DNA of 64,000 bases, taken from NCBI RefSeq assembly GCF_040412425.1, contig NC_089756.1:10991226-11055225 (forward strand), written 5' to 3'. Numbering within the stretch: position 1 is the first letter of the stretch; each line of letters opens with the position of its first letter. This DNA is from Macrobrachium rosenbergii (taxonomy: Eukaryota > Arthropoda > Malacostraca > Decapoda > Palaemonidae). Below, piece by piece: positions 1 to 13,735 of the stretch. Position numbers and translations under genes: made by a program. The notes beneath the pieces were generated by a model that searched no databases, was not told where the DNA came from, and worked only from the letters and a program-made list of their open reading frames with translations.

Positions 1-446
1 GACTGGATCCATTGCAAATGGATGAAAGAAAAACATATTAGACGAAGGGTTGTAATGATGTATGTATAGTTCAATAAAAGAATGTGAAATGTGACTTGAA
101 GTGCATGTGAAACTGGTTATATCTGGAACTTTGGCTTTCAGACAAATGCTAATATGCGCTCTTTATGTTTTTTTTTTTTTAACAACTTAGAAGGGGATCT
201 CTTTGTACTTTTAAACTGTATGTAGCCTTTTAGATGAGGGTTTGTGGATAAAATCACCCTTTGTGATAATAAAACAAATAATAATGATGTCCTATAAGCG
301 TGCTATCTCTGCTAAATGTCCTTTTTTAACGTCATTTTTACGCAATACGTTCATTTTCATTCAATGTCTAAAAATACAGAGAGAAACATTTCATATCTTT
401 TATGGTAAACAGAGGTTGTTGTCATTCGAGACCGAGAAGTGGGCAT

Positions 447-449
<3 letters not shown>
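1..449. other. AT-rich non-coding stretch
   Basis: I see no gene, RNA or repeat element here apart from a T-run near 169-180. The one open frame (242-451) has no recognisable domain. Confidence 0.5.

Positions 450-515
<66 letters not shown>
450..515. repeat. (AG)n microsatellite
   Basis: Uninterrupted AG dinucleotides, about 32 copies, followed by AAAGAGG. Confidence 0.97.
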
Positions 516-520
<5 letters not shown>

Positions 521-639
521 GTTAGGAGTTTAATGTCAGCGAATGCCCCAGAAGTAAGCATTATAGATTTTCAATTAGCCTGATAGCTGAACAGGGAAGT
601 AGGGTACTATGGACTGCTTAAAACTCATCCGTGGAATAC

Positions 640-1520
640 TTACGATATATCTCGTGGATATTCTTATTACCTGTTACGCATTTTTTAAGCACTTTATATG
701 GATATCTCACTTGTTGCGCATATTCTGCAAGTAGCACATTGGTATTCTAATTGCCTGTTACGCTTATTTTGAAAGTGTTGCATGATTATTTTGATTGCAT
801 GGTACGCATATTGTGTAAGTATTCCAAGGATATTCTAATTACTTGCTTTACATATTTTGAAAGTATTAAATGAATATTCTAATTGCCTGTTTTGTAAGTA
901 TTTTGTAGGCACTGTTCTCTCTTTACTTTGGTATTGATATTGCAGTCGCCTGTTATACACGCATATTTTGTAGGCACTGTATTGAAATACGCATATTTTG
1001 CAAGTACTGTATTGATATCCTAATTACCAGTTACTCATATTTTGCAAGTACCATGTAGATAGACCTCTTGTGCATATTTTATAAGTAATACACGGATATT
1101 CTAATTACCTCTTACGCATATAATACACGGATATCCTAATTACTTCTTACGAATATTTTACAATATACGGATATTCTAATTACTTCTTACGCATATTTTG
1201 CAAGGAATGCAAGGATATTGTAATTACTTCTTTTGCATTTTTTATAACTGATATACGGATATTCTAGTTACCTCTTGCACATATTTTACAAGTAATAAAC
1301 GGATATTCAAATGACTTGCTGCGCATATTTCACAATACTGGGATACTCTAATGGTTTCTGACGCATACTTTACAAGTAATACACGAAAATTCCAATTACA
1401 CAGATATTCTAATTACTTCTTACGCATATTGTACAAGTGATGCATGGATATTCTGATTTTTCTTACGCATAATGTACAAGTAATACACGGGTATTCTAAT
1501 TACATCTTAAGGCATATTTC
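640..1520. repeat. Degenerate minisatellite, unit about 44 bp
   Basis: About twenty diverged copies of a unit built from GGATATTCTAATTAC, then CTTACGCATATTTT, then CAAGTAATACAC. The copies near 1090-1500 are the most alike; those before 900 are more diverged. The unit is not a multiple of three and carries no open frame. Confidence 0.88.
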
Positions 1521-1865
1521 GTTTTGGCCTTCAAGTTTGTCACGGGAAATTCCGCCCTCTCCATCCAGTGTCTCTCTCATCTTGCTCGTCCTCCGGCCGC
1601 CCTCTGTAAGGAATGTATGTACTAGCTTTCATCTCGGCCCCTTATTATTACAGGATGCTGATGCTGCTGATGCTGGTGCCCTCAGCACGTTCCTGGCGGG
1701 ACGGATAAGTCAGTGTCCTTACTGTGCTTGTCATAATCTATTTTGGTAACTCGTGCTTTTGGTATTTCCCTTCGTTGCCTTCATGCGAAGGTGAAGATTT
1801 ATCTCGGACGCCATTTTTGACACCGATGGAATTGAGCTGCTTTGTTATGAAGAGGAATAATTGTT
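1521..1865. other. Spacer between two minisatellites
   Basis: Mixed-composition sequence with a short GATGCTGCTGATGCTG run at about 1656-1673. A 101-codon frame (1444-1749) crosses it but starts inside the minisatellite and shows no domain. Confidence 0.4.
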
Positions 1866-2311
1866 AATTGTTGCTTTAGGAACCATGGCTAGATTGGTTA
1901 TTGATTTGTGTATTGCAATAGATGAGGAACAGTAATTGCATTTAGGAACCGTGGATAAACAGGCTTTTAATTAATGTATTGCAATAGATGTGAAACAGTG
2001 ATTGCTTTAGGAACCACTAGTAGACAGGTTATTAATTTATATATTGCAAAAGGTGGGAAACAGTAATTACTTAAGGAAACATGGTTAGACTGGTTATTAA
2101 TTTATGTATTGCAATAGACGAGAAACGGTAATTGCTGTAGGAAACATGTTTATATAGGTTATTAATTTATGTATTGCAATAGATGAAAAACGTTAATTGA
2201 TTTAGGATACATGGATAGGCAGGTTATTAGTTTTGTATTGCAATGGATGAGAAACAGTAATTGCCTTAGGAACATTGGTTAGACCTGTTATTTATTTATG
2301 TACTGCAATAG
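1866..2311. repeat. Minisatellite, unit about 63 bp, 7 copies
   Basis: Seven copies of a unit running GAAACAGTAATTGC, TTTAGGAACCATGG, TTAGACAGGTTATTAATT, TATGTATTGCAATAGATG. Copies are well preserved by eye, with mostly single-base differences. Confidence 0.92.
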
Positions 2312-2631
2312 TTTCTACAAGAGTAAATAAGAAAGGCAAAACCTGTGAGGATTCTGATCATGAAATGATAAGTAGTTTCTTGAAGAGAGTAAAGAAAATT
2401 CACAACGTTGCAAGACATTCATCATGAAAATACCCTGTTGTAAAATGTAATGTGTAAATTCATGAGAAGCCGGATTAATATAAAGCTGGGTGGGTTCTCG
2501 AAGATTAAATGGCTAGGAACATAGAACGGACAGTATCAATATTACTTAAGTAAGCATCGTCGTCTGCCAGGGGCCATTGGCCTCTCATATTAACAAGATA
2601 TGCACGAAAGCAAATATGATCTTGGGGCCCC

Positions 2632-2633
<2 letters not shown>
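2312..2633. other. Non-coding spacer
   Basis: I see no gene or repeat structure in this stretch. Confidence 0.4.

Positions 2634-2692
<59 letters not shown>
2634..2692. repeat. (CT)n microsatellite
   Basis: Pure CT dinucleotide tract. Confidence 0.97.
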
Positions 2693-2697
<5 letters not shown>

Positions 2698-3555
2698 CTG
2701 CAAAGAATTCCTGTGTTTTTTACTCTCTGGACGTAATTTTTTTTCCACAGCTTCCTGTTAATAGGGCTCTCGAGTTGCTTTGATGCTATAAGCTATTTCA
2801 GAGATGTTATTGGAAATCGAATAAAGGAATACGTTTTCCCAATAAGAGATGAATGTGTTTACCCTATAAGAAATAAATTTGGGAAATGAAAGTAGAATGA
2901 AGTACATCAACCCAACCCAATAAAACATATGTTCCAGAAGGATTTGAAAGATAGAATAAAGAGGATTACCAATAGGTAGATTTCGATGTTAATCCGTTGA
3001 CCGTTCTGTGACCTCCTAACCTTTTTGTATTCCCTTAGGACTTATACCCACCATATATGTACCCCCTTGTCTCTGTATATCTTTAGTTGCTGTGACCATG
3101 TCTCGGTAATAAGACGAAAGTACTTAGCATCTCAATTGTTTCACTTTTCCCTCTCGGTTGTAACCTTGTTCGTATAATCATCACGTTTTTACCTTTTTCT
3201 TGATAAAAAAAACATATATATGTGTGTGTGTAGAGTAACCTGAGCATAAAATATGTTTATCCAGTGCGAGATATAAATATGGGAAATTACAGAGGAAAGG
3301 AGTATGTTTGCTCTTTCCGTAAGTAATCAGGGATATAATTTTTTGTGGGCATTTTGGGTGTGTTCGTGTGCGTTTGTGTGTATGTTTGTGTGTGTATGTG
3401 TCTGTCGTATTGACCTTAACAGTAGTTGACTGGCAGCGTCGATTAGCAGCATATTGACGTCACAAGTGTTCCAGTTGTCAGCCTCGATAAAATCCCGATA
3501 GATGAAGTCATGTGAGTCAGAATGAGCAGAAATCGGACCTTTTCATCTTCACATA

Positions 3556-3558
<3 letters not shown>
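2693..3558. other. Non-coding stretch with GT-rich patch
   Basis: No gene is recognisable. There is an imperfect GT-rich patch at about 3355-3402 and an AT-rich patch near 3213-3230. Confidence 0.45.
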
Positions 3559-3605
<47 letters not shown>

Positions 3606-3748
3606 GGTCCTGCTCTCGTGTTTCAGGCTACGAGTACCCGTCATTCTTCAGGTCCATTTGAACGAATGTATAAGGACTCTCCCTCTCTCTCTCTCTCTCG
3701 GAGGGCGCGCACCTTGCAAGGGAACAGTTTTACAGCTGGTTTGTTATT

Positions 3749-3808
<60 letters not shown>
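3559..3808. repeat. (GA)n and two (CT)n tracts
   Basis: (GA)n at 3559-3602, a short (CT)n at 3679-3699 and a long (CT)n at 3752-3808. Opposite-strand motifs within 250 bp could pair with each other. The 108-codon frame across them (3522-3848) is mostly translated dinucleotides. Confidence 0.95.
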
Positions 3809-3810
<2 letters not shown>

Positions 3811-4699
3811 ACTCCGTCTCTTCACTGGACTACGTAGTTTTTCGATAATTTGCCTAACTGCTCATTCCGTCATCATTTTGCAATTACTTCCAATTATTAC
3901 TCATTCACATATTGATTTATTGAACATAACAGGTTTGAGAGTGCTACGGCGAGGTCAGAAGTTTCATATCCGACCTGGGATTATCGGAGATTTGGACGTA
4001 TTAGGTCAAATCTGCTTTGAAATCTGCGAGGGAGCTTGGTTCGGATTTCCCGTTAATCGGTAGACCTCGTGTTTGAGGGACTTGTTTATAACCCTTACGT
4101 GAAAATGTAATGCAATAAATAAATTGTATTGAGTGGAGTATGTATACTAAAACAACTGCAAAAATACACAGTGAAACGAGTAGTATAACTTCATATTTAT
4201 AATTTTTTCGTGTATCTTATAATCAGACAATTTAATTTTAAATCAATCAGTCTAGTCTTTACCGGGTCTGGTCAAGATAAGGACGATAGGTTGCAGGTAC
4301 CATGTTGGAACATATTTACACAAAGGGAAATAATTGTTGAAATTTTTACCAACATGGATTTACTTCCTTATCGTTTGGTAGGATGACGTCACAGCATTAT
4401 TTTTTTCTGGGGGTTTATCCCTCTCTATCTTTCTTTTATGAATGACTTCAGCGATCCAGTGTCATTAAGGTCATAGAAGTGATGGGATAACTTTTCAGTG
4501 AAAAAGAAAACATCCGAAAAAAGAAAATATCTGAAAAGAAAGCTTCCAATGACAGAAAACATCCAGTTACTGAATGCATGAGTCGTCTTTCTCATACCAA
4601 TGCAATGGGCAGTTTCAATTCGCTTGACTTGTAGTCAAGTCAGTCAGTCAGTCGCAATGTCAGTAGTTCGCCCATTTTGGCTAATTGCGTCCTGTCCAT

Positions 4700-4700
<1 letters not shown>
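3809..4700. other. Non-coding stretch
   Basis: A 61-codon frame at 3878-4063 avoids simple repeats but shows no motif I recognise and has no visible splice context. The rest is AT-rich. Confidence 0.4.
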
Positions 4701-6136
<1,436 letters not shown>

Positions 6137-6270
6137 AAGAGAGAGAGAGAGAGAGTAGCATTTTTTCTTTCGTTTACTACTATGGCTCTTATTATTTGTT
6201 TCCCTCAATTACGTCGCGTAATGCGCATAGAATGATAACATCCACGTCTTTCCCTAAAGCCTGGTTTATT

Positions 6271-6329
<59 letters not shown>

Positions 6330-6437
6330 GTAATTTTTACTTGATGCACTACGATGACTTATTTGTTTTCATGAGTAATGTCGCGTAATGGGCCTAGAAT
6401 GATAACATCCAGGTCTATCCCAAAAGCCTGGTTTATT

Positions 6438-6474
<37 letters not shown>

Positions 6475-6590
6475 CATTTTTTCCTTCGCGTGTTACGGTG
6501 ACTCATATTTGTTTCCTTGAATAATGTTGCGTAATGCGCATAGAATGATAACATCCAGGTTTCCGCCTAAAGCCTGGTTTATTCCTGAGC
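6137..6590. repeat. Tandem repeat of about 150 bp with internal (AG)n
   Basis: Three copies of a unit that reads GTAGCATTTTTTC, then TTTGTTTCC, then CGCGTAATGCGC, ATAGAATGATAACATCC, AAAGCCTGGTTTATTCC and ends in (AG)n. The GATAACATCC marker starts at 6234, 6401 and 6547, so periods are 167 and 146. The difference comes mainly from the length of the internal (AG)n tracts (6273-6325 against 6440-6471). Confidence 0.93.
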
Positions 6591-6950
6591 TTGGAGTGGT
6601 CGCCATCGTATATCTGACGCCAGTTAGCGAGATGATAGAACAAACATACTGCTTATTGAACAGCCGGGAATGGCTGCTATTTTCGAAATGACCATAGAAT
6701 GTGCTATATGCTATAACCTTGATTAGAGCGCGAACTTGCGTGGAACTTGGGCCATTCCCCGGGATAGAATACTCACTTTCCATCAGCCGTGATGGCACGA
6801 TGTAAATAACAAGGGCTGTTGCACTGAAGAGGGGTCTGCCTTGCAACTCGTGCAATGCCTAATGAAGATGGAGTATTCCGCTGATGGATAATCTTCGAGG
6901 GATCCGTTGCCCTCTTGCAAGGTGCAAGGTATGGGACTTGCTTGCACTTG
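6591..6950. other. Low-repeat stretch, possible dispersed repeat
   Basis: This has more balanced base composition than its surroundings. A 120-codon minus-strand frame (6493-6855) crosses it but begins in the preceding tandem array. I recognise no domain and do not call it a gene. Confidence 0.35.
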
Positions 6951-7375
6951 CTTGCACGTTGATCTGAGGCGGTGTAGCCTTCCGAAATTAATAAAAATAG
7001 TAAACTGTAAATAACGTATCATTTTTCATAGCCGATGAAGTTACGAAGTTAGTAATGATTTATTTATGATCTTGCCCTGTTGCAATAGTTAATAAATTTT
7101 TGCACGTTGGTCTGAGGCGGTGTAAACCTCAGAAGTCAGTAAAAAAAATGTGTAAATGAAGAATCATTTTTATATCAGACGAATTTATGAAGTTAGTAAT
7201 AATTTGTGTATGACCTTGCCTAGTTGCAAAAGTTAATCAATTTTTGCACATAGCCTTCCGAAATCCATAAAAAATTGTAAATGACGAATAATTTCGCGTA
7301 GCAGATGAATTTATGAAATTATTAATGATTTGTTTATTATCTTGCCTTATTGCAATAGTTAATCGTTTTTCTTCA
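6951..7375. repeat. Tandem repeat, unit about 146 bp, 3 copies
   Basis: TTGCACGTT plus TCTGAGGCGGTGTA occurs near 6953 and again near 7101, and a third diverged TTTTTGCAC start lies near 7240. Each copy continues through AATCATTTTT, GATGAATTTATGAA, and a segment resembling GATCTTGCCCTGTTGCAATA. Confidence 0.88.
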
Positions 7376-7628
7376 CGTACACTTTTTTATCAAGTGAATT
7401 GCATAGTCTGGATTGTATCAGTATGCTTATTGGAATTCGTGATTTTGTGATTTTTTGCGATGTTCCACTACATTATTTGTGTTCCAGAAACTTAACGAGG
7501 ACTTTATTCCTTATTATTGGGGTGTTAAAATATATACACATGTTATATATGTATATATTTACATATTTACACACGTATGTATATGTGTATAGAAATTTAT
7601 ATGTATGTATAAAAGGTATATATATATA

Positions 7629-7633
<5 letters not shown>

Positions 7634-7692
<59 letters not shown>

Positions 7693-7905
7693 TTATATCA
7701 CATACATACCTACATACACATACACATACATGAATGCATACATACATACATACATACATACGTATATATACACGTATATATAAACATTATTTGAGTGATC
7801 TCCTAAAGTTACATACATGCATACATACATACATACATACATACATACATAAGTATATATACACGTATATATAAACATTATTTGAGTGATCTCCTAAAGT
7901 TTCAT
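7634..7905. repeat. (AT)n, (ATAC)n and a duplicated 52 bp segment
   Basis: (AT)n at 7634-7682 is followed by imperfect ATAC repeats. The segment GTATATATACACG through TTTGAGTGATCTCCTAAAGTT at about 7761-7812 recurs at about 7853-7903, separated by (ATAC)n. The duplication unit therefore includes the microsatellite. Confidence 0.92.
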
Positions 7906-8167
7906 TACAAGAGGAATTATTTTCCCCTGTGATACCGGACGCTCGATGGCTTCAGACACTATACCAATAATGAAAACATATGGAGGAGCCCAAGAACTGA
8001 CCGGAGGATTTATTGACTGGGATACTACTCCTTGCCTGCCGTTCTCCTTCGCTTTTTTGGTCTTCGAAAGAGTCTATTGAGGATTTCTTATATTTTATTT
8101 TTTATCCGTCACTGCTCTGGGAATTGGTGTGAACAGAGTAAGGCACTTTGTTCCAGGTAATTTCAGT

Positions 8168-8188
8168 TTATATATATTATATTATATA

Positions 8189-8286
<98 letters not shown>

Positions 8287-8315
8287 GTATATGTATATAT
8301 GCATACATATATACG

Positions 8316-8390
<75 letters not shown>

Positions 8391-8430
8391 TTGTATGTGT
8401 GTATACACATAGGTATGTATATATATATTT
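8168..8430. repeat. (AT)n microsatellite cluster
   Basis: (AT)n at about 8195-8284 and 8327-8388, separated by imperfect ATGTAT/ACGT sequence. Frames on both strands are YIYIYI translations of the tract. Confidence 0.97.
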
Positions 8431-8596
8431 TATACTATTTTCAGTTTAATTTTCTATTCGGTTTTCTTTAGTTCCCTTTCTATTCAGGGTTTTCTCTTAA
8501 TTTGTTTTATTCTGAAGTGTAAAGGATGTAGTGCCGATAGTAATGAGTGATTCGTTTTTACAAACTTGCGTCGCAGTTATTATGGTTTTCGTCACA

Positions 8597-8621
8597 AGTG
8601 AATAACTCGGTTAACAGTTCA

Positions 8622-8684
<63 letters not shown>

Positions 8685-8702
8685 GTGAATAACTCGATAA
8701 CA

Positions 8703-8765
<63 letters not shown>
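8597..8765. repeat. Duplicated unit carrying (CT)n
   Basis: AGTGAATAACTCGGTTAACA followed by (CT)n (8626-8677) is repeated as TGTGAATAACTCGATAACAA followed by (CT)n (8705-8765). The unit is about 85 bp and most of it is the dinucleotide. Confidence 0.9.
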
Positions 8766-8771
<6 letters not shown>

Positions 8772-8902
8772 AAATCCTAACAAAGCAGACACTACAGAAA
8801 ACTGAAAAAGGCATAGCATTGTTGTGCTTTCCTGATAACTAGGGGGCGAAGCTCCCCTCACCCTTTACTTTCATAAGAGAGTTTCCTTTTTGGCTGGGTT
8901 CA

Positions 8903-8909
<7 letters not shown>

Positions 8910-8971
<62 letters not shown>

Positions 8972-8982
8972 GATTGTGTGTG

Positions 8983-9054
<72 letters not shown>

Positions 9055-9240
9055 GTCTATACAGTTGCATGGTGCAACAGTGTTATTATTCTTCTTAGCT
9101 TGCTGTTTGATCATATGTTTTATATGTATAGATGGATAAACAGATAGATGGATAGATAGATAGACTGATAGACAAATATAAAGATAGATAAATTGATAGA
9201 AACATACGTACATAGATAATAGACAGATGCATATATTAGT
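8910..9240. repeat. Two (CT)n tracts and a GATA-like patch
   Basis: (CT)n at 8910-8968 and 8989-9051, separated by a short GT run. Imperfect GATA/GACA tetranucleotides lie at about 9129-9240. Confidence 0.93.
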
Positions 9241-9303
9241 CATTATTATGTTTTTTTTTTTGTTCCTCTTTGATCTCCATTTAATTACGCTCCATATCAG
9301 TTG

Positions 9304-9306
<3 letters not shown>

Positions 9307-9369
<63 letters not shown>
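9307..9369. repeat. (CT)n microsatellite
   Basis: Pure CT tract. Confidence 0.97.
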
Positions 9370-9372
<3 letters not shown>

Positions 9373-9699
9373 GAGGTCCTTCCCTCACCTGTTCCTATTT
9401 TCTCTTCACGTCCTAATATCAGCCTGTCGATCAAACACCTACTCTATAGTGAAAAGGGAAAAAGAGAGAAAAGGGGGTTTATACCAGGGGTGGGAATTCT
9501 CGAGGGGTGGGCTAGGGTGTAAGGAGCCTTAGAGGGACTGTTGGATGGGGGAGAGGGGGGTTGGGTGTGACAGGGAGGGATACAAAAATCTTTTCAATAT
9601 CTGCTCCTCCAATATTAGACAAGGCTGACATAGATTTGTATTTGTGCGAGGGGCTCCGATGGAAGTGATGACATACAGTAGGGTAGGCTGGCAGGGGGA

Positions 9700-9703
<4 letters not shown>
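9370..9703. other. Non-coding spacer, G-rich
   Basis: Moderately G-rich plus strand (for example GGGGGAGAGGGGGG-like runs near 9545-9560). No gene is recognised. Confidence 0.4.

Positions 9704-9754
<51 letters not shown>
9704..9754. repeat. (AG)n microsatellite
   Basis: Pure AG tract. Confidence 0.97.
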
Positions 9755-9757
<3 letters not shown>

Positions 9758-10106
9758 CTCTCGAGTTTGCAATTAGTGTTCTCATTCTTTGAACGACTTT
9801 CATGCCTCCGTGTTCTTGAATATTCATTCCTCGGTGGAACTGATTTTGTGAAACGGAACGTGTCGGGACACTGTATTCTCCTCTTGCTATTTTTGGCAAA
9901 TGTCGTGATTAGAATGTTCTCAGGAAGGGAAATCTAAGGGAAGCATGGAATATTAAAGAAAATGGAAAAAAAAAAGAATGAAAGAGGATTGTTTTCTTAA
10001 GTCCTATGTCTCGAGTGTTTTTTTTTTCCAAGAGACATTCAGGGATGTTTTCGGAATTTTCGAAATAACTACCGGGAGCAATTCGCTCACTTTGTCCCTT
10101 AAGCTG

Positions 10107-10108
<2 letters not shown>

Positions 10109-10173
<65 letters not shown>

Positions 10174-10294
10174 GAGCGGTAGGCAAGCATATTGTGTTGT
10201 AGTTTTCGCTGAAGTGTTACTTAAGTGTGTAAGTTTGGCCGTAAAAGTGTAGCAGAGCCGCGCAAGAAGACGGGGAAACTCACTCACTCTCCTT

Positions 10295-10344
<50 letters not shown>

Positions 10345-10625
10345 AGGGCACTCGACTACTTGTGGCGCGGCTGCTGCTGCTGCTGCTGCTTTGCTGTGCT
10401 GTGCTGTGGTGCTGCTGCTGTTGCAACAACACCGGGCAAAAGTGATCGCGAAAAATTTCGGCGCGGCGCTCTTGAGTGAAAACTTTGCTACAAATGTAAT
10501 TTTCTCATCGGAACTTCGTACTCGGCCGAGACGAAGAAATAACCAAGAAAGATGAAGGGGAAACAAAAACTGCTCGGGTTGTTAGTGGGCGAAAAGGATT
10601 TTCGAACGGGTTATCTGGAGGCGGT

Positions 10626-10687
<62 letters not shown>

Positions 10688-10740
10688 TGGCGGTACGAAT
10701 GACGGTGGAGTTTGTCGTCGCTATATTCAGAGAGGACGTC
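10109..10740. other. CpG-rich block with three dinucleotide tracts
   Basis: Contains (CT)n 10109-10170, (CT)n 10301-10339 and (GA)n 10630-10684. Between them the sequence is unusually rich in CpG and GC for the window (GGCGCGGC, ATCGCGAAAAATTTCGGCGC, CTCGGCCGAGACG) and has a GCTGCTGCTG run at about 10370-10425. Such composition is compatible with a promoter or 5' exon, but I can see no definite reading frame, TATA box or splice pair. The open frames here are dominated by the tracts. Confidence 0.35.
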
Positions 10741-12099
10741 TAGAACGTTCAGTCATTTGCTTTTCAAATTACGCATGATTTTGACAGTCAAAGTCTGTCT
10801 CTTTTTGTAAAGCAACCCTCCCCCTGTTTTTTGTAAAATAATTCTCATTTAGTGCCTGATGAAGGCTTTCTTCGATAATACATTGCACTGAGATAATACT
10901 GATTTCTTTACGTAATTCCGTTATTCAGACATTTAATATAATACATGAAAGTATTTTTTGTTTATTGCTAAAGCGTTAGGAATATTTAATTTCAAGGAGT
11001 CGGCAATCCTCAATTTTAGTAACAACGTGTCATGTGAAAATCCAGTTCTTGTACTTTACATTACAGTGTTATTTTCAAAAGTGTAACCTTGTTACACGTT
11101 CCGAAAATAGACAATGAACTTGGGTTCCTTGTGCCTGTTTATTTTTTGTTGACATACTTGCTAACGATTGTTTACCATAACGTTTTTTTGCACTGTCAGC
11201 CATCATAGTCTTTATGCCAGTTATGTGTCACGACATCGACAGCGCCTGCTGCAAAAAAAAAAAAAAAAAAAAAACTAGCCAACAGAGCCATCTGCTCCTG
11301 GCAGGTATATACTGTACTATCTTTAGCGAACTTGATGCTGTAAACTACTTTTTAAAGGGACACTTTAGTTGGCGAGGTTATTCTTCCATTAGATGTGTAT
11401 ATTATTACTCCATATTTAATGCTGTGGACATCGAACAGGACAAATTAACCCGATCGTAGAAATGAAATTTAATATCGCAAAAGGACCTTTTTAAAAGCAG
11501 ATGTCTTTGACTTGATATATCTTTGATTACAGCGTTAACTGCTCTTATCACTAGTTCCTGATCAAGTGCCACCGAAGGAGAGGATTTTAAGGCATCAGCG
11601 AACTAAAATTAATGAAAAAATAAAAAAAATATCTAGAAACATTACAAAATGAATTTTTTTTAGTTTCAGTGCACTTGTGCGATGCGTGACTTCAAAGAAA
11701 AAATAGGAAGACGTTAACGAATGAACGTCTTCAACTAATTATCTGATTTATAGTAATAAAGAAATGCTAGTGTACTGGAAGATTATTCTTCGTGATGAAT
11801 AAGAATCCTATAATGTTCACCAGCTTACTATGGTTGGACATGGCTTGATTCCAAGTTATCCATTATGTCGTTGAACCCTTTCTTATACAGTGGTACTTCA
11901 GTTACCAAGTTATTTAGGAATATCAGGCGCTTGACTGAGTGAAATTGATGTACTTTTGTAATAAAAATGAGTACTAACTGGGAGACGTAATCGCTGTATT
12001 TGGTAACCGACTCTGGGCCTTTATTTACAAGTAGAAAGGTTATTCATTATAATCTATCTTCTCTCCTTCAGTTCCAAATACTCCGCTTAAGGATGTTAC
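10741..12099. other. AT-rich non-coding stretch
   Basis: No gene or repeat element is recognised. There is an A-run of about 20 at 11253-11274. An 81-codon frame (11214-11459) spans that run and has no recognisable domain. Confidence 0.5.
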
Positions 12100-12780
12100 G
12101 TCCTCCTCCTCCTCCTCCTCCTCCTCCCTCTTACCTCCTCCTTACCTGCTTCTCCTCCTCTTCCTCCTAACTTCCTTACCTCCTCCTCCTCCTGCTCCTC
12201 CACCAGCTCGTCTTGCAACCTCTTGTGTGTATGAGTTATTCTCAGAGTGCGGTAGGTTTTAGGGGTGATACTGTCTCTCTTAACAGTTCCCGTTTTGGAA
12301 GCTCTCAATATAGTTCTGAGAAGAGCGGCCCCTTCCCTCATTATATACTATTTCGGGGCTATGTGGATCTTTTGCGCCCGTCAGGGACCCGACGAAAATC
12401 ATGTTGCGGACAAAGAAATTCGTTCTTGAATAGACATTATGCGAGGGTGAGATTTTTCCCCCCTCTCGCTTTTTTTTTTTTCTTCTTTTTTTTGAGATTT
12501 CTTAAACAACTCATTTTATCTTGGTTGGGATTTTTAAATCTGATTTGCTCGGTTTCCTTTTTTTTTTTTTTGAGATTTGTTGAGCCACCTTTTTCATTTT
12601 TGAATTACGTTTTTTCCATCTTGCTGTTTTTTTTGTTTGTTCTACCCAGATTTCTTAAATATCTTTTTTTTTTTTTTTGTCGTCATTGTGAAGTTTAAAG
12701 CCTCTTTTTACATTCTACACGTTTTTCCTTTGAGTCTTTGAGTCTGGGTTTTTGTAGTTTTTTTTGGTTTTCGAGAAAAC
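12100..12780. repeat. TCC-rich and T-rich low-complexity DNA
   Basis: Imperfect (TCC)n at 12100-12210, then from about 12465 to 12775 a series of T-runs with interspersed GAGATTT and similar motifs. The 161-codon frame here (12213-12698) is phenylalanine-rich because of these T-runs and is not a plausible gene. Confidence 0.8.
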
Positions 12781-12930
12781 CCCCACCCCTCCCAAGCGTG
12801 TTCATACACGCACCGGAACAAATAGCTTCCCAAAGACGCCGGAGAGAAAGTTCCAATTATTCTTGACGTTGCTCTGCTCACTTCGCAATTCGATACCAGT
12901 TGTCAAAAGCTGTTTGTCTTTGCCGAAGTC

Positions 12931-13010
12931 TCGTGTGTGTGTGTGTCTGTGAGTGTGTGTGTGTATGTGTATGTGTGTGGATTTTTGCAACCAGCAATAT
13001 TGCTCGGTGA

Positions 13011-13069
<59 letters not shown>
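12931..13069. repeat. (GT)n then (CT)n
   Basis: Interrupted GT repeats at 12931-12978 and pure (CT)n at 13016-13068. Confidence 0.95.
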
Positions 13070-13073
<4 letters not shown>

Positions 13074-13515
13074 GGGGAACTTTCTTGTGTGGATAGGGAA
13101 TTTCTACCTTTCGCGCTCCTTTATCGAATTTGTTGAGTGTGGAACCGCTGATTGAATGAGAAACACTAATATTCATTTTTTGTTTATTTAAGTATGGCAT
13201 TGATTGGGGTTAGCTTAATACCTGAGTTTTAAATTGATGAAATATGTTGCATTTATTTAGTGTGGTCAGAGGAATTCTCTTGATGTAAGCTTAACTGTTT
13301 TTGACATCTTTGATCTTTTGCAGAAAGGTTTTTTGTGGCTTTTGTCCGTTGGGTTTGGGGGATGGTGGGGGGAAGTTGGCGTAGGGGTGGTTGTGGGATG
13401 TGGGAGAAGGTAGGCAAGCTACTCTGAAAGAAATGATTTAAATAAGCATAAAAGCACTTTTTATTGCTGTAACTAAATGCTCATTATTCGATTACTAACT
13501 TCTCTTTGAAAGCAC
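13070..13515. other. Non-coding spacer
   Basis: G-rich patch at 13350-13410; otherwise nothing recognised. Confidence 0.4.
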
Positions 13516-13735
13516 AGGTGCACATACCTGCGCATATCAAGTAAAGGTGCACATTCCTGTACATATCAGAGTGTAAAGGTGCACACACCTGTATTTATCC
13601 AAGTTTACAGGTGCACATGCCTGTACATATTCAAGTGTACAGGTGCACATACCTGCGCATATCCAAGTGTAAAGGTGCATATACCTGCACATTTACAAGT
13701 GCACATACCTGTACATATCCAAGTGTACCGTTCAG
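13516..13735. repeat. Minisatellite, unit about 35 bp, 6 copies
   Basis: Unit is AGGTGCACATACCT, then GTACATATCCAAGTGT, then AC. Copies contain a partial palindrome (AGGT...ACCT around GTGCAC). An 80-codon frame (13579-13821) begins in it and reads histidine, valine and cysteine-rich repeats, which I attribute to the repeat. Confidence 0.9.

Noticed and set aside
12213..12698. 161-codon phenylalanine-rich frame that could look like a membrane protein
   Set aside because: The hydrophobicity comes from T-runs in low-complexity DNA.
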